A stretch of DNA of 64,000 bases from Acetobacter malorum (GTDB lineage Bacteria; Pseudomonadota; Alphaproteobacteria; Acetobacterales; Acetobacteraceae). The stretch spans positions 1-64,000 of the forward strand of contig NZ_JOPG01000020.1 in assembly GCF_002153605.1 (NCBI RefSeq). The letters run 5' to 3'. Shown here one piece after another: positions 43,334 through 51,427 of this stretch; positions within the stretch are counted from its first letter, which is position 1, and every line of letters begins with the position of its first letter. A program made the translations under genes and the position numbers. Under the pieces are notes generated by a model. The model did not search any database and was not told where the DNA came from. It saw nothing but the letters and a program-made list of their open reading frames with translations.

Positions 43334-43573
43334 TCATGCTGCGGCCCTGTCTTCTGCTGGCTCCAGCACCCGGACATCATTGGTCCAGCCCTCAATGCAC
43401 TGTTGGCCATCATCCATCACGGTCTCACAGTCGTTAAAAACTATGAGCCAATCACGGTTATCTGTGGCGCGTGCGTGGAACAATCCACCGCCAACTGACC
43501 ACAGGTCAAACTCCCAGCCCATAAGCCCACGTGTGCTGGGGCCGATGATATGGCGCTTGCCGTCACGCTGCAT
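43334..43573 (-). CDS. Hypothetical phage protein
   Basis: 79 residues, Trp/Gly/Asp-rich (GLMGWEFDLWSVGGGLFHA), with no signal or membrane segment. It lies in the minus-strand excision operon just upstream of the excisionase. The ribosome binding site is weak and the family is not recognised. Confidence 0.5.
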   Translation of the reverse strand: MQRDGKRHIIGPSTRGLMGWEFDLWSVGGGLFHARATDNRDWLIVFNDCETVMDDGQQCIEGWTNDVRVLEPAEDRAAA

Positions 43574-43651
43574 GCTCTGGCACCGTCCGAACTCAACAAA
43601 ATTGCCGTTCGTCTGTCAGGATAGCCAGATACCCACCGCTGTGCTGCGGCT

Positions 43652-44053
43652 TTAGTGTAATGTGGTGTTTGGGCATGTTGGTGCCTTCTGGTTCAGCTTA
43701 TCCTGTTCAATCAAAGCATCCAGCTCCTGGACGGTAGGAGCTGTTTCATTCCCTTCCCGCAGCCGCTTGATGCTTTCCGCAATCATTGCCTGACAGCGAA
43801 GGGCGATATGATTCCTGTATCCATCTTGATATTCCATGATCAGACCGATAGCTGTTTCAATTGAACTGACTAATAGTTCCTCACGGCGGCCAGACGTTTG
43901 CGTATCAGTTGCAATGTCTCCATTGTCAGGATTAACCTGGATGATGCTGAGAATAATGCTGACTTCATGCCCTGGCTTGGTGGCCTGAATCCGCTGGATC
44001 GCTGCGTGATAATATTCCTCAAGTTTGTTGAGGGCTTTTTCTTTCTGGCTCAT
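43652..44053 (-). CDS. Hypothetical phage protein, helical
   Basis: 133 residues, helical (KEKALNKLEEYYHAAIQRI, GYRNHIALRCQAMIAESI) with a short charged centre. No catalytic motif. It overlaps the upstream gene by ATGA (44050-44053), showing translational coupling within the excision-side operon. Confidence 0.6.
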   Translation of the reverse strand: MSQKEKALNKLEEYYHAAIQRIQATKPGHEVSIILSIIQVNPDNGDIATDTQTSGRREELLVSSIETAIGLIMEYQDGYRNHIALRCQAMIAESIKRLREGNETAPTVQELDALIEQDKLNQKAPTCPNTTLH

Positions 44054-44238
44054 GATTTCAGCCCAGTCTCAATGCAGATGGCTCTTGACCCAGCAACGCT
44101 ACTCACCCACCCGGAATCGTCCAGTTTGGAGATTGCTGCCTGACAGGCCTGCATGTTTGCCATGGGGATGGCGACGGATGCCTGATAAAGCCGTGATGAC
44201 CACAGCAGCAGGAAGACGGTTGCAATCATGCTGCGCAC
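44050..44238 (-). CDS. Small exported or membrane-anchored phage protein
   Basis: 62 residues with a hydrophobic start (MIATVFLLLWSSRL) that may be a signal or anchor, then a small region with two cysteines (QACQAAI, RAICIETGL). It overlaps both neighbours. Function not known. Confidence 0.5.
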   Translation of the reverse strand: MRSMIATVFLLLWSSRLYQASVAIPMANMQACQAAISKLDDSGWVSSVAGSRAICIETGLKS

Positions 44239-44459
44239 TCCCGCACATCCAGCACAAACCGGCTCAGAATGCCTCTGCGCTGGGCGTGGTGCGTTGTCCG
44301 CATGGCGGCGTCTGCGTTGCGCTCTTCGGCGTGCATGGCCATGCCCATCGCGCCAATGTGGCGCAGCATCGCCTCCCGGGCTTCCGCGTCATGCACGGAA
44401 TTATGGACGCACTGCTCCAATGCAGCCCGGTGCTGCTCAAACTGATTTACGTTTTGCAT
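44226..44459 (-). CDS. Hypothetical small phage protein
   Basis: 77 residues, helical and His/Ala/Glu-rich (FEQHRAALEQCVHNSVHDAEA). It overlaps the next gene by 13 bases. No family recognised. Confidence 0.5.
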   Translation of the reverse strand: MQNVNQFEQHRAALEQCVHNSVHDAEAREAMLRHIGAMGMAMHAEERNADAAMRTTHHAQRRGILSRFVLDVRECAA

Positions 44460-44477
44460 TTGGTTTCTGCCTTGGTT

Positions 44478-44726
44478 TTATTTTGCCGTTACTAGAAATT
44501 GTGCGTCACCGTGAGGAATAGGCGGCATTTTAACCCAGTGCTCATTGGTCGTATAATTATGCCAGAGAGTGCCGTCATCACAGAGGGCATAAACTGCCTC
44601 TGGGATACCGCGCATTGATACAATCTGGATAATTTTCCGGGGTAGTTTTTCTCGGCCAGCATCCTGCTGGGCGGCCAGCTCACTGGGGCCTGCCTCGGTG
44701 GTCTGCTGCGGTGTCTGTATGGGCAT
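44478..44726 (-). CDS. Hypothetical phage protein, first gene of the excision-side operon
   Basis: 82 residues from the ATG at 44726, supported by GGAGGA 4-5 bases upstream; a longer frame begins at 44771, inside the operator region. The first part is Gln/Thr/Ala-rich; the rest (IIQIVSMRGIPEAVYALCDDGTLWH) is a beta-rich unit. The palindromic operators at 44764-44802 lie just upstream, so the prophage repressor probably controls this operon. Confidence 0.5.
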   Translation of the reverse strand: MPIQTPQQTTEAGPSELAAQQDAGREKLPRKIIQIVSMRGIPEAVYALCDDGTLWHNYTTNEHWVKMPPIPHGDAQFLVTAK

Positions 44727-44763
44727 CTCTTCCTCCATCGCGTCGGTGGCGATGAGGGAAGAT

Positions 44764-44802
44764 ATGCGCAATTATGCTAATCATGCAAGCGCAAAAATGC
44801 GC
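44764..44802. promoter_or_regulatory. Prophage operators, excision-side promoter
   Basis: A perfect palindrome GCGCA-AAAA-TGCGC (44789-44802) and a weaker one GCGCA-ATTA-TGCTA (44766-44779 and flank). The same motif occurs at 46371-46420 by the repressor gene. Probable binding sites of the CI-like repressor. Inferred from repetition and place. Confidence 0.65.
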
Positions 44803-44808
44803 ATATTC

Positions 44809-45627
44809 TTAAAGTGCGAATTTAGTGAGTTCGTCTGGGCTTCCGTAATAGGTACCCTTATTGTCTCCCCAAGAGAAGGCCGCCGAAATTTTCCCTGCAT
44901 GATCAATGGCAATGGATATCCATTCGCCTGAATCATGTTTTTTAAATGCCTTTGCAGAAACCACACCATGAGAGGGAGAAAAAAACGCATCGTTTGTTTC
45001 AAATGCTATGCTACGCGCTTCTTTATAAACGTCCTCTGGCAGTATAGATTTTAGCTTGATTGCTAATGCTTTAGCTTTGAATGAGAACAAAATAGGATGT
45101 TCGTTTGCATAAATAGCTGTATCACCACCGGGCGCCTTAACAGGTCCTTGTAGTTCCTCAGTATACAAAATTTTCTTTATTCCAGATTTCCCATTTTTAA
45201 ACGAACATTCCAAAGTATAAGATCCGTCATCTTCTTGGAATTTTCCTACTACAGCGCCATCTTTTATTTCCCAGTCAGAAACAAGTGCGTCGCTGACGCT
45301 CTCCCCCATTAAATCACTCATAATTGGATGATCTGGATTACTTACATCAAATATTCTGAATTGGGGTGAAGATGCATTCCCCCCACCGTTCTCTGTTGCG
45401 ACCACATAAATGTGCCCATTTTCCTCAAGAATTGAATGAACGCCCCCAAAAGCAGCGGCATCATCAGGTGTAAATGCATGGCCCTTGAAGGAAAAAACAA
45501 TGCCTTGATCTGCATTTCCATTAACGGAAAATATTTCACCATTTATCAAGGCTTTTGAAAGTGGCTCTGCTAATGAAATACTAGGGATTAAGGTTAGTGA
45601 TAGCGCAAAAGGTATATAATTTTTCAT
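44809..45627 (-). CDS. Exported protein of the lysogen, unknown function
   Basis: 272 residues with a signal peptide (PFALSLTLIPSISLA, cleavage about 20). The mature part is beta-rich with repeated short motifs (GIVFSFKGHAFTPDDAAAFG, GHIYVVATENGGG, IFDVSNPDHP), suggesting a propeller-like or sandwich fold. Cysteine-poor. It starts 3 bases after the repressor stop on the same strand, so it is expressed from the lysogenic promoter and may be a lysogenic-conversion protein acting in the periplasm or outside. AT-rich. Not recognised. Confidence 0.65.
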   Translation of the reverse strand: MKNYIPFALSLTLIPSISLAEPLSKALINGEIFSVNGNADQGIVFSFKGHAFTPDDAAAFGGVHSILEENGHIYVVATENGGGNASSPQFRIFDVSNPDHPIMSDLMGESVSDALVSDWEIKDGAVVGKFQEDDGSYTLECSFKNGKSGIKKILYTEELQGPVKAPGGDTAIYANEHPILFSFKAKALAIKLKSILPEDVYKEARSIAFETNDAFFSPSHGVVSAKAFKKHDSGEWISIAIDHAGKISAAFSWGDNKGTYYGSPDELTKFAL

Positions 45628-45630
45628 AAT

Positions 45631-46335
45631 TCATTCTCTTCTTATGCTTTGTATTACAAGTCCTTCTACCCTGTATTCGCTATGACACCCATCGTCTGGT
45701 ATATTATCATCTATGCTATTATTAATTATGATAGCTTGCGAAAATTTCGGATTTGTACTGCGTGGCCAAAGCGCAACGCTTCCATCTGCTAGTATTTCAA
45801 TTTCTTTCAGGGTTGCTTCTTCAAGCCCGTGCTCTTTCCTGATGGCAATCACCTTATCGCCTGTTTTTGGTTGGCGGCAGAGATCGAAAAAAGACACAGC
45901 AACAATAATGGTGCCGTCAGGATAGATTTTATCCATAGAGTCGCCACGCACCCGGAACGCCCATCGCCTAATGCCTGGATAGCGTTCGTCCGGAGCAATC
46001 ATGATATATTCTGGCGGTGCCTGAGGGGTGAATAACCCTGTATCTTGCCACACGCCCGCTTGGATAGATCCCGCTAAAGCGACGGGTTCGGAATATACCA
46101 GATGCTCAATATTCGGCACGCTTACGCTAGGTAAATCAAACACAATCTTGAGCTTTTCCATGGTCTTGGCGCTCAGAGAGTGGGAGGATGCTGTATCATC
46201 CATAAACCGCACGATTGTGCTAGGTGCAGCGCCTATTGCGCGGGCAATTGCTGAATAGGACTTGCCTGTCCGATTCTTAATTCCGTCTATGTAGCTCTGC
46301 TGTTCAGAGCGTAGGGTGCGCACGTCTTTTGGCAT
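45631..46335 (-). CDS. CI-like S24 repressor of the intact prophage
   Basis: 234 residues from the ATG at 46335; longer frames to 46449 run through palindromic operators and are rejected. An N-terminal HTH (YSAIARAIGAAPSTIVRFM) is followed by the S24 peptidase-like domain with VRGDSMDKIYPDGTIIV (Ser motif) and TGDKVIAIRKEHG. It would keep lytic genes off and be inactivated after DNA damage. It is divergent from the Cro-like gene at 46421. Its motif-matched operators lie in this region and again at 44764-44802. Confidence 0.85.
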   Translation of the reverse strand: MPKDVRTLRSEQQSYIDGIKNRTGKSYSAIARAIGAAPSTIVRFMDDTASSHSLSAKTMEKLKIVFDLPSVSVPNIEHLVYSEPVALAGSIQAGVWQDTGLFTPQAPPEYIMIAPDERYPGIRRWAFRVRGDSMDKIYPDGTIIVAVSFFDLCRQPKTGDKVIAIRKEHGLEEATLKEIEILADGSVALWPRSTNPKFSQAIIINNSIDDNIPDDGCHSEYRVEGLVIQSIRRE

Positions 46336-46420
46336 GTGCGCATTTTCGCACATAGAAGCAATAAGGTCTCGGCGCATTTTTGCGCTTGCAAGATTTGCAA
46401 TATTGCGCATATTTGCACTC
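46335..46420. promoter_or_regulatory. Divergent operator region, repressor/Cro
   Basis: Three palindrome-like sites: TGTGCG-N6-CGCACA (46335-46352), GCGCA-TTTT-TGCGC (46372-46385) and GCGCA-TATT-TGCAC (46405-46418). The last ends 2 bases before the Cro-like start. This is the classical three-operator arrangement of a lambdoid-type switch, read from symmetry. Confidence 0.75.
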
Positions 46421-46636
46421 ATGATGCTTATCCCAACCCCCGCGGACATTGAATGCGCTGCTGCCCGTCAAGGGCAATCTATCGGTGACGTATGCAGGCG
46501 CGCCGGTGTAGCCCGAAGCACGTTCCAGCGATGGAAGAGTGGTGAGACCTCACCAACCATCAATGTTCTCACAAAGCTGGTGTGCGCCGTAGGTGGGGAT
46601 AAGGAAACAACTGATCCGAATAGCGAGGCAGCATGA
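46421..46636 (+). CDS. Cro-like HTH regulator
   Basis: 71 residues from the ATG at 46421 (46424 also possible). A single HTH_3 domain: GQSIGDVCRRAGVARSTFQRWKSGETSPTINVL in outline, with the second helix ARSTFQRWK. Its start is flush against the third operator. It is the first gene of the rightward early operon, and its stop overlaps the next ATG (ATGA). It would act against the repressor at the same sites. Confidence 0.8.
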   Translation: MMLIPTPADIECAAARQGQSIGDVCRRAGVARSTFQRWKSGETSPTINVLTKLVCAVGGDKETTDPNSEAA

Positions 46637-46830
46637 AAACTCATAACGCCACCAGTACGCCCGCAGCCTCAGCCTGTCAGCCGGATGCTGTCCGGCTTTC
46701 AAAGCAGGAAGGGCTGCGCAAATGGGCGTTAGAATTTGCGCTGCTCCACCCTCAGCTTGTCGAGGCCTGCGAATGTGATGCGCGGATCGTAGCAGACCGA
46801 ATGGTCTGTTATGTGGAAACCGGGAAGAAA
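46633..46830 (+). pseudogene. Early phage gene, apparently interrupted
   Basis: Starts by ATGA overlap with the Cro-like gene. The first 66 residues (LRKWALEFALLHPQLVEACECDAR) look like a real phage protein, but after 46830 the frame runs on to 47334 across the opposite-strand gene 46831-47217 and loses coding character. The simplest reading is that a reverse-strand cargo block was inserted here and cut the gene. Confidence 0.5.
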
Positions 46831-47217
46831 TTAGGCACTAAGCATACCATTGGGGTAAATCTTACCTGGCGCGCCAGACGGTCCTTTTTCAGTTTCCTCG
46901 GTGGAAAGAAGCGCTTTGCGCAGGCCCTTAACCACCTCATCAATATGTGTCACCACAGCCTCCTTAGTGTTGTAGCCAAGCTTGTTCTGCTTCCGACATC
47001 CAACGCTATAGGCTGTGTGCCAAACAATACTGGGGGTGAGATAAGCGGACCACTCGGTTTCCTTAGGCAGTACATCTTTGATCTGCTTCAAAAGGTCTGT
47101 TGTTTCACCCAGATTAAGCCAAAATTCATCTTCGTCCGCAGCTTCATTTGCTCGGTCTGCTGCCATGTGGGCCAACTTCCAAAGAAGCTGGTCCGGCGTG
47201 AGTGCAATGGTCGTCAT
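46831..47217 (-). CDS. Hypothetical protein of reverse-strand cargo block
   Basis: 128 residues (AGAGGA about 9 bases before the ATG). Helical and acidic (AADRANEAADEDEFWLNLGETT), with a central KETEWSAYLTPSIVWHTAYSVGCRK and VVTHIDEVVKGLRKALL. No signal, membrane or catalytic motif. It lies on the minus strand inside an otherwise plus-strand early operon, downstream of the DUF4145-like gene. Confidence 0.55.
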   Translation of the reverse strand: MTTIALTPDQLLWKLAHMAADRANEAADEDEFWLNLGETTDLLKQIKDVLPKETEWSAYLTPSIVWHTAYSVGCRKQNKLGYNTKEAVVTHIDEVVKGLRKALLSTEETEKGPSGAPGKIYPNGMLSA

Positions 47218-47268
47218 AAGAATTCATCCTCTTCTGGAGTCTGTGGAAAGCCCAGAATGGATGAATCT

Positions 47269-47292
47269 GGTGGGTACGGCAACGTACCCACC
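47269..47292. terminator. Hairpin between the two cargo genes
   Basis: GGTGGGTAC (47269-47277) pairs perfectly with GTACCCACC (47284-47292) across six bases. There is no T-tract. It may stop or punctuate transcription between 47394-48095 and 46831-47217. Confidence 0.4.
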
Positions 47293-47393
47293 AGCACCTC
47301 AAATTTTCTCAAAATCAAGACAGGTGATGCATGAGATTATATCACGCCACACCTCTGGACTCGGCCTCACTCGAACGGCCAACAGGCAGTCGG

Positions 47394-48095
47394 TCACCCT
47401 GCATTCGCAGCATCTTTTTTTGCCTTAGCCGCAACGCGCATCTTTTCAACAGAAGCGGGCAGCTCATAGAGATACTTAAGGATCATCCTTGTTATTTCGG
47501 CAATTTCCTCAGCTTCTGCTTTTTCCACAGGCTCAGGCCCGTGAACATCATCATTGGTGATACCCCGAACGCCATGCGCCCAGTCTTTGAGCGAAGTTGT
47601 AAGCAGATGATGCTTGGCCAGCTTATCAATGCGGCTGTTCAGGTTGAGCTTGTCGGGGTCGCTGTTATCAAGGCAACTGGGGTTTTTCGCCACTATTTCT
47701 TTGGTTGCCACATCAAGAACAGTTCGAAAAGCTCCGCGCGCAATACGTGGTGCAGCAGAGATCAAGGCATCTTCAGCCTCGAACATGCAGCGGCGGACGT
47801 CTGGAGGCAGATCTTCGGATGCCTGGGGGCGCGGATATTCAGGCCAGAACTTCTCCAACGCATAGTTGGTCGATGTATGAATATCATAAAAATTTACTGG
47901 AATATCAGATGCTGCATACCCATTGGTCACCGATGTAAGAACCATAGCTGTGGGAAGTTTGCAGTCTGGATTTCTGCAAACCCAAACTGCACTCAAGTGT
48001 CTGATAGCATCCCGTTGGAATCTTCCACCTACAGAAAAATCACCTGTGATTTTTTTTGTTCCGCAATGCGGACAATTAAAAATTTTCTCGTTCAT
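47394..48095 (-). CDS. Zinc-ribbon plus DUF4145-like protein
   Basis: 233 residues from the ATG at 48095. The N-terminus is a zinc ribbon: FNCPHCGTKK and, about 40 residues on, VWVCRNPDCKL give four cysteines. The rest is a DUF4145-type helical domain: LPPDVRRCMFEAEDALIS, APRIARGAFRTVLDVATKEI, DWAHGVRGITNDDVHGPEPV. DUF4145 proteins are often encoded in phages, restriction loci and mobile elements; their biochemical role is unknown. It is reverse to the early operon, its start lies only 13 bases from the plus-strand gene at 48109, and it forms the main part of an inserted cargo block. Confidence 0.8.
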   Translation of the reverse strand: MNEKIFNCPHCGTKKITGDFSVGGRFQRDAIRHLSAVWVCRNPDCKLPTAMVLTSVTNGYAASDIPVNFYDIHTSTNYALEKFWPEYPRPQASEDLPPDVRRCMFEAEDALISAAPRIARGAFRTVLDVATKEIVAKNPSCLDNSDPDKLNLNSRIDKLAKHHLLTTSLKDWAHGVRGITNDDVHGPEPVEKAEAEEIAEITRMILKYLYELPASVEKMRVAAKAKKDAANAG

Positions 48096-48108
48096 AAGGG
48101 GTCTCTTT

Positions 48109-48342
48109 ATGCATGATGACAATTCTTATCGTCAGGCTATGGCTTATTGGGATGAGAAAATTTCCACCATCCTGAAGGCGCATCGCGCTGACCACAAAGT
48201 CCAACATATCATGGATTGCTACAGGCAGGCAGTTGGTGAAGATCAAGCCTGCTTTGTCGCAGCTCTAGCTGGCCAACTTGTCATTGCAAAACAACGAGAT
48301 AGTTCATCCCGTCGTGTAATTACTCTTCAGGGTGACTCGTAA
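48109..48342 (+). CDS. Small early phage protein
   Basis: 77 residues from the ATG at 48109 (AAGGGG about 8 bases before). Helical (YRQAMAYWDEKISTILKAHRADH). Its stop overlaps the next start (TAATG). No family recognised. Confidence 0.6.
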   Translation: MHDDNSYRQAMAYWDEKISTILKAHRADHKVQHIMDCYRQAVGEDQACFVAALAGQLVIAKQRDSSSRRVITLQGDS

Positions 48343-48821
48343 TGTCAGTCGCTGCAATCAAAACAGCCACAAAAAAGGCCATTCAGCACCTTGGCGGAAT
48401 AGACGCTGCCGCCACAATCAGCCGTGTTGGCCGTTCTCAGTTGAGTGATTATGGCAACCGTAACAGCCCGCAGGTTGTGCCTGTCGATGTCGCGCTAGAT
48501 CTGGACACCAGTGCGCAAGAGCCTCTCATTCTGGCCGCCATGGCACATGCTGAGGGCTTCCGGCTGGTGCCGGTCAAGATTTCGGGGTCAGGTCATATCC
48601 CCAAAGAGCTTGCCAAATTCTCAAGGTTTTCCAGTGAGGTTTTGCAGGAAGGAATTGAAAGTCTGGAAGATGGCCGCGTGGATGTGGCAGAGGCACGGGC
48701 CATCCTTGAGCACCTGCACCCGTCACGTCAGGCTATGGACCGGCTTGAGTCCGCTCTCCACAAAATCATTGCAGAAGGCAAGCCGCATATCGTCAGCGCT
48801 GGCCAGTCTGGTGCGGCCTGA
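48342..48821 (+). CDS. Phage regulatory protein, CII-like
   Basis: 159 residues. The first half has an HTH-like pattern (KKAIQHLGGIDAAATISRVGRSQLSDYGN), and the second half is helical. The place just after the Cro-like region and the helix order suggest a CII-type activator or a replication accessory. Translationally coupled on both sides. Confidence 0.55.
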   Translation: MSVAAIKTATKKAIQHLGGIDAAATISRVGRSQLSDYGNRNSPQVVPVDVALDLDTSAQEPLILAAMAHAEGFRLVPVKISGSGHIPKELAKFSRFSSEVLQEGIESLEDGRVDVAEARAILEHLHPSRQAMDRLESALHKIIAEGKPHIVSAGQSGAA

Positions 48822-48994
48822 TGGCGCGTGCGGCAATCGAATGGAATCACACCATGGACGCAAATCTCCGGCGCTTTGACCGGTGCGGATTAAGCATCAA
48901 GCGGCAGGCTCGCAGGCTCGGTCTCTCTGAGCGGTCAGTCTATGCGCGCCGCAAGCAGCTCCAGATCAACGCAGACAAAAGCAAGAAAAAATGA
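48821..48994 (+). CDS. Small HTH protein of the early operon
   Basis: 57 residues. It begins by TGATG overlap with the upstream gene and ends by ATGA overlap with the next. It contains RQARRLGLSERSVYARRKQ, a resolvase/homeodomain-like HTH, in a very basic protein. Probably a DNA-binding early protein. Confidence 0.65.
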   Translation: MARAAIEWNHTMDANLRRFDRCGLSIKRQARRLGLSERSVYARRKQLQINADKSKKK

Positions 48995-49191
48995 ATAACT
49001 TTTCAAAACCACGCCTTGCGGTCTCCGTGCGGAGCTTTGGCCAGCCGGCACTGCCGGGCCGCCATATCATCGCCTCTCGCCCCCGGAATGACCGGGATCT
49101 GCGCCAGTCTGCTGCTATCCGGCCGGATATGACCGAGCAGATCCGCGTCTCCAGCGGCATGTCTCAGGTGTGGCGTTGTAAGCGGGGATGA
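48991..49191 (+). CDS. Small early phage protein
   Basis: 66 residues, basic (PALPGRHIIASRPRNDRDLR), coupled to both neighbours by 4-base overlaps. No family recognised. Confidence 0.55.
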   Translation: MNNFSKPRLAVSVRSFGQPALPGRHIIASRPRNDRDLRQSAAIRPDMTEQIRVSSGMSQVWRCKRG

Positions 49192-49625
49192 TGAAAATGT
49201 CTGAAAAGCTAATTGACTGCACAAAATTCTGCGGGATCATGAACCGCGCTATTCGCATTTCTGGTGGAGCAGCAGGTTTTGCCCGCCAGCATAACATCTC
49301 TGTGCAAGCCGTGCGGGATACGCAAAACCTGCGGGGTTTCAGCCCGGAAGTTGTGGCGGCTCTTGGTCTTGCTATGGTCTTGCGCTACCCGCTTGCGAGT
49401 GATGCAACCAAGCTTGCCACCCCGCAGGACGTGCAAGAAAAACTGAATAACTTTATCAGGGAGCAGGAAACTCAGCGTAAGGCAGCGCAGGTTTTCGGCA
49501 TCCATGAATCCCACCTCAGCAACATTCAGAACGGCCTGCGCGGGTTTAACCCTGTGCTGTCCATTCTCGGTTTTGGGCTGCCTGTGCGGCGTTTCCGCCT
49601 GAAAAAGGTAGAAGCAAATGGCTGA
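49188..49625 (+). CDS. Phage HTH protein
   Basis: 145 residues with two HTH-like stretches: GGAAGFARQHNISVQAVRDTQN (about residues 26-47) and KAAQVFGIHESHLSNIQNG. Each is followed by a Gly-Phe turn (LRGFSPEVV, LRGFNPVLS), so the protein looks like a two-repeat DNA-binding protein. It overlaps the dnaB-like gene by 8 bases. Confidence 0.6.
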   Translation: MMKMSEKLIDCTKFCGIMNRAIRISGGAAGFARQHNISVQAVRDTQNLRGFSPEVVAALGLAMVLRYPLASDATKLATPQDVQEKLNNFIREQETQRKAAQVFGIHESHLSNIQNGLRGFNPVLSILGFGLPVRRFRLKKVEANG

Positions 49626-51138
49626 TGGTGGAATGTTTGGAGATGCCCTGCGTCAACCTCCTGCAAATGTGGATGCGGAGCAGTATCTGCTCGGCTCAAT
49701 TCTGGTCAATAACAAGGCCTATCATGCCGTTGATGAAATTGTAGAGCCTGAGCATTTTTATAACGGGCTGTATGGCAGGATTTTTGAAATCTGCCGCAAT
49801 GTTATCAATGCAGGGTCAGAGGCTAATCTCGCCACCGTCATGCCGCACCTGCTGGGGGATGCGCTGCTCGGCAGGCAGGCCGCGCCGGAAGTGCTGGCGT
49901 CCCTGCTCTCCTCAAACATGGGTGTGCCTGCCGCGCCATCCTATGCCCGCTCTATCCGGGATGCATGGGTGCGGCGCTGCCTGTATAAAGCCTGCTCTGA
50001 GGTTCTGGACCGCTGCTGTCGTCCTGGGGATGAGAAAGCGCCTGATATTGTAGATGCGCTGGAAAACGGCCTGCTGGAACTGGCGCGCGGCACGGATGAG
50101 GCCCAGCCGACAACCAGTCTGATGGACTCAATGCAGCAGGCGCGTGAGGCCGCCATAGCCGCCGCCAAGCGTGGCAATGGTCTGGCTGGAGCATCGTGGG
50201 GCTATCGCGCTCTGGACCGCATGACGGGCGGCCTGATGCCGTCCAGCATGTATTTGCTTGGTGCGCGGCCTGCCATGGGCAAAACCTCGCTCGGTCTTGG
50301 CATTGCGGTCCGTTCTGCTGCCGCTGGCAGTAGTGTCCTGTTTTGGAGTGGCGAAATGACCGCGCCGCAGCTCGGTGCGCGTGCTGGCGCTGCATGGGCA
50401 AATCTGTCCACACAGGCCGTATTTACGGGCCGCCGGTATGATGTGCCGGAAGAGGCTGACGGCACGCGGGAAGTGCTGTCAGACTGGCAATGGCGTGACC
50501 TGGCGCAAGGTGAGCGCGCCGCCGCCAAGCTATCGCTGGAAATCGACACGCAATCACGCATTACGGTCGCAAAGCTGCGCTCCCGTGCCCGCCGCATGAA
50601 GCGGTCTCGCAAAGGGCTGGATCTGATCGTGCTGGATTATGTTGGCCTCATGTCTGCGGGCTCAACGTATGAGGACCAGCGCAGCTATGAGCGCATCACC
50701 AAAATTTCCGGCCAGCTCAAGCAACTGGCGACGGAATTGCAGGTGCCCATGGTTGTCCTGGCGCAGCTCAACCGTGAGACAGAGCGGCGCGAAGACAAGC
50801 GCCCCATGATGTCGGATCTGCGTGACGCCGGCGCGCTGGAGCAGGATGCGGACGTTATCCTGTTGCTGCACCGTGAGCATTACTATCTCAAGAAGCAGGC
50901 CGATGCAGGCCTGACGCGCAAAGACCGTGAAAGTGCAGAAGATTTTGCCAACCGGCAGAGTGAACTTGTGCAGCGTGTGCATGCTGCTGAGGGCAAGGCT
51001 GATGTGCTGATCCCCAAAAATCGGCAAGGGCCAGAAGGCACCTGCCGCCTGCAATTTACAAACTACACCACATGGTTTCGGGATGTGGATGAGGATGCAC
51101 TCAGCCCTGCATGGGCTGTGGCAGAGGGTGGTGGATAA
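49618..51138 (+). CDS. dnaB: Phage replicative DNA helicase
   Basis: 506 residues. An N-terminal DnaB domain (VDAEQYLLGSILVNNKAYHAV, EPEHFYNGLYGRIFE) and a C-terminal RecA-like ATPase with Walker A GARPAMGKTS (about 215-224), LIVLDYVGLMS (Walker B) and VLAQLNRETERR...DLRDAGALEQDADVI motifs. It unwinds DNA at the fork and replaces or recruits the host enzyme for phage replication. Full length for the family. Confidence 0.93.
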   Translation: MADGGMFGDALRQPPANVDAEQYLLGSILVNNKAYHAVDEIVEPEHFYNGLYGRIFEICRNVINAGSEANLATVMPHLLGDALLGRQAAPEVLASLLSSNMGVPAAPSYARSIRDAWVRRCLYKACSEVLDRCCRPGDEKAPDIVDALENGLLELARGTDEAQPTTSLMDSMQQAREAAIAAAKRGNGLAGASWGYRALDRMTGGLMPSSMYLLGARPAMGKTSLGLGIAVRSAAAGSSVLFWSGEMTAPQLGARAGAAWANLSTQAVFTGRRYDVPEEADGTREVLSDWQWRDLAQGERAAAKLSLEIDTQSRITVAKLRSRARRMKRSRKGLDLIVLDYVGLMSAGSTYEDQRSYERITKISGQLKQLATELQVPMVVLAQLNRETERREDKRPMMSDLRDAGALEQDADVILLLHREHYYLKKQADAGLTRKDRESAEDFANRQSELVQRVHAAEGKADVLIPKNRQGPEGTCRLQFTNYTTWFRDVDEDALSPAWAVAEGGG

Positions 51139-51425
51139 TGGCGGCCCCACGGCAAAGATTTGGCAAGCACGCGCGCTCAGTGATGGCAGACCGTCGCTGG
51201 GTGCTTTTGCCGTTGGCGGCACGCGCTGCATGGCTCCAGTTGACTGACATTGGCGATGTCATGCCGGAGCTGCGGCACCCGCGCTCTGGCGGTGCAGTGC
51301 AGGCAGATGAGCTGAGCCGCCTCCTGTCGGCAGATCAGCGAGACCTGGCGCACGCACTGGAGCATCTGGTGCTCCGTGGAATTTTAGAGCCGCTGGATGG
51401 TGGCTACAGACTCAAGGCGTTTTGA
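51138..51425 (+). CDS. Phage hypothetical with winged-helix look
   Basis: 95 residues from the ATG at 51138 (TAATG overlap with dnaB). A small wHTH: QADELSRLLSADQRDLAHALEHLVLRGILEPLDGGYRL, in outline. Probably a replication-module regulator or accessory. Confidence 0.6.
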   Translation: MAAPRQRFGKHARSVMADRRWVLLPLAARAAWLQLTDIGDVMPELRHPRSGGAVQADELSRLLSADQRDLAHALEHLVLRGILEPLDGGYRLKAF

Positions 51426-51427
51426 TC

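Noticed and set aside
46853-47334. C-terminal part of the plus-strand frame starting at 46633
   Set aside because: It runs antisense to the better supported gene 46831-47217 and loses phage-like composition after about codon 66.
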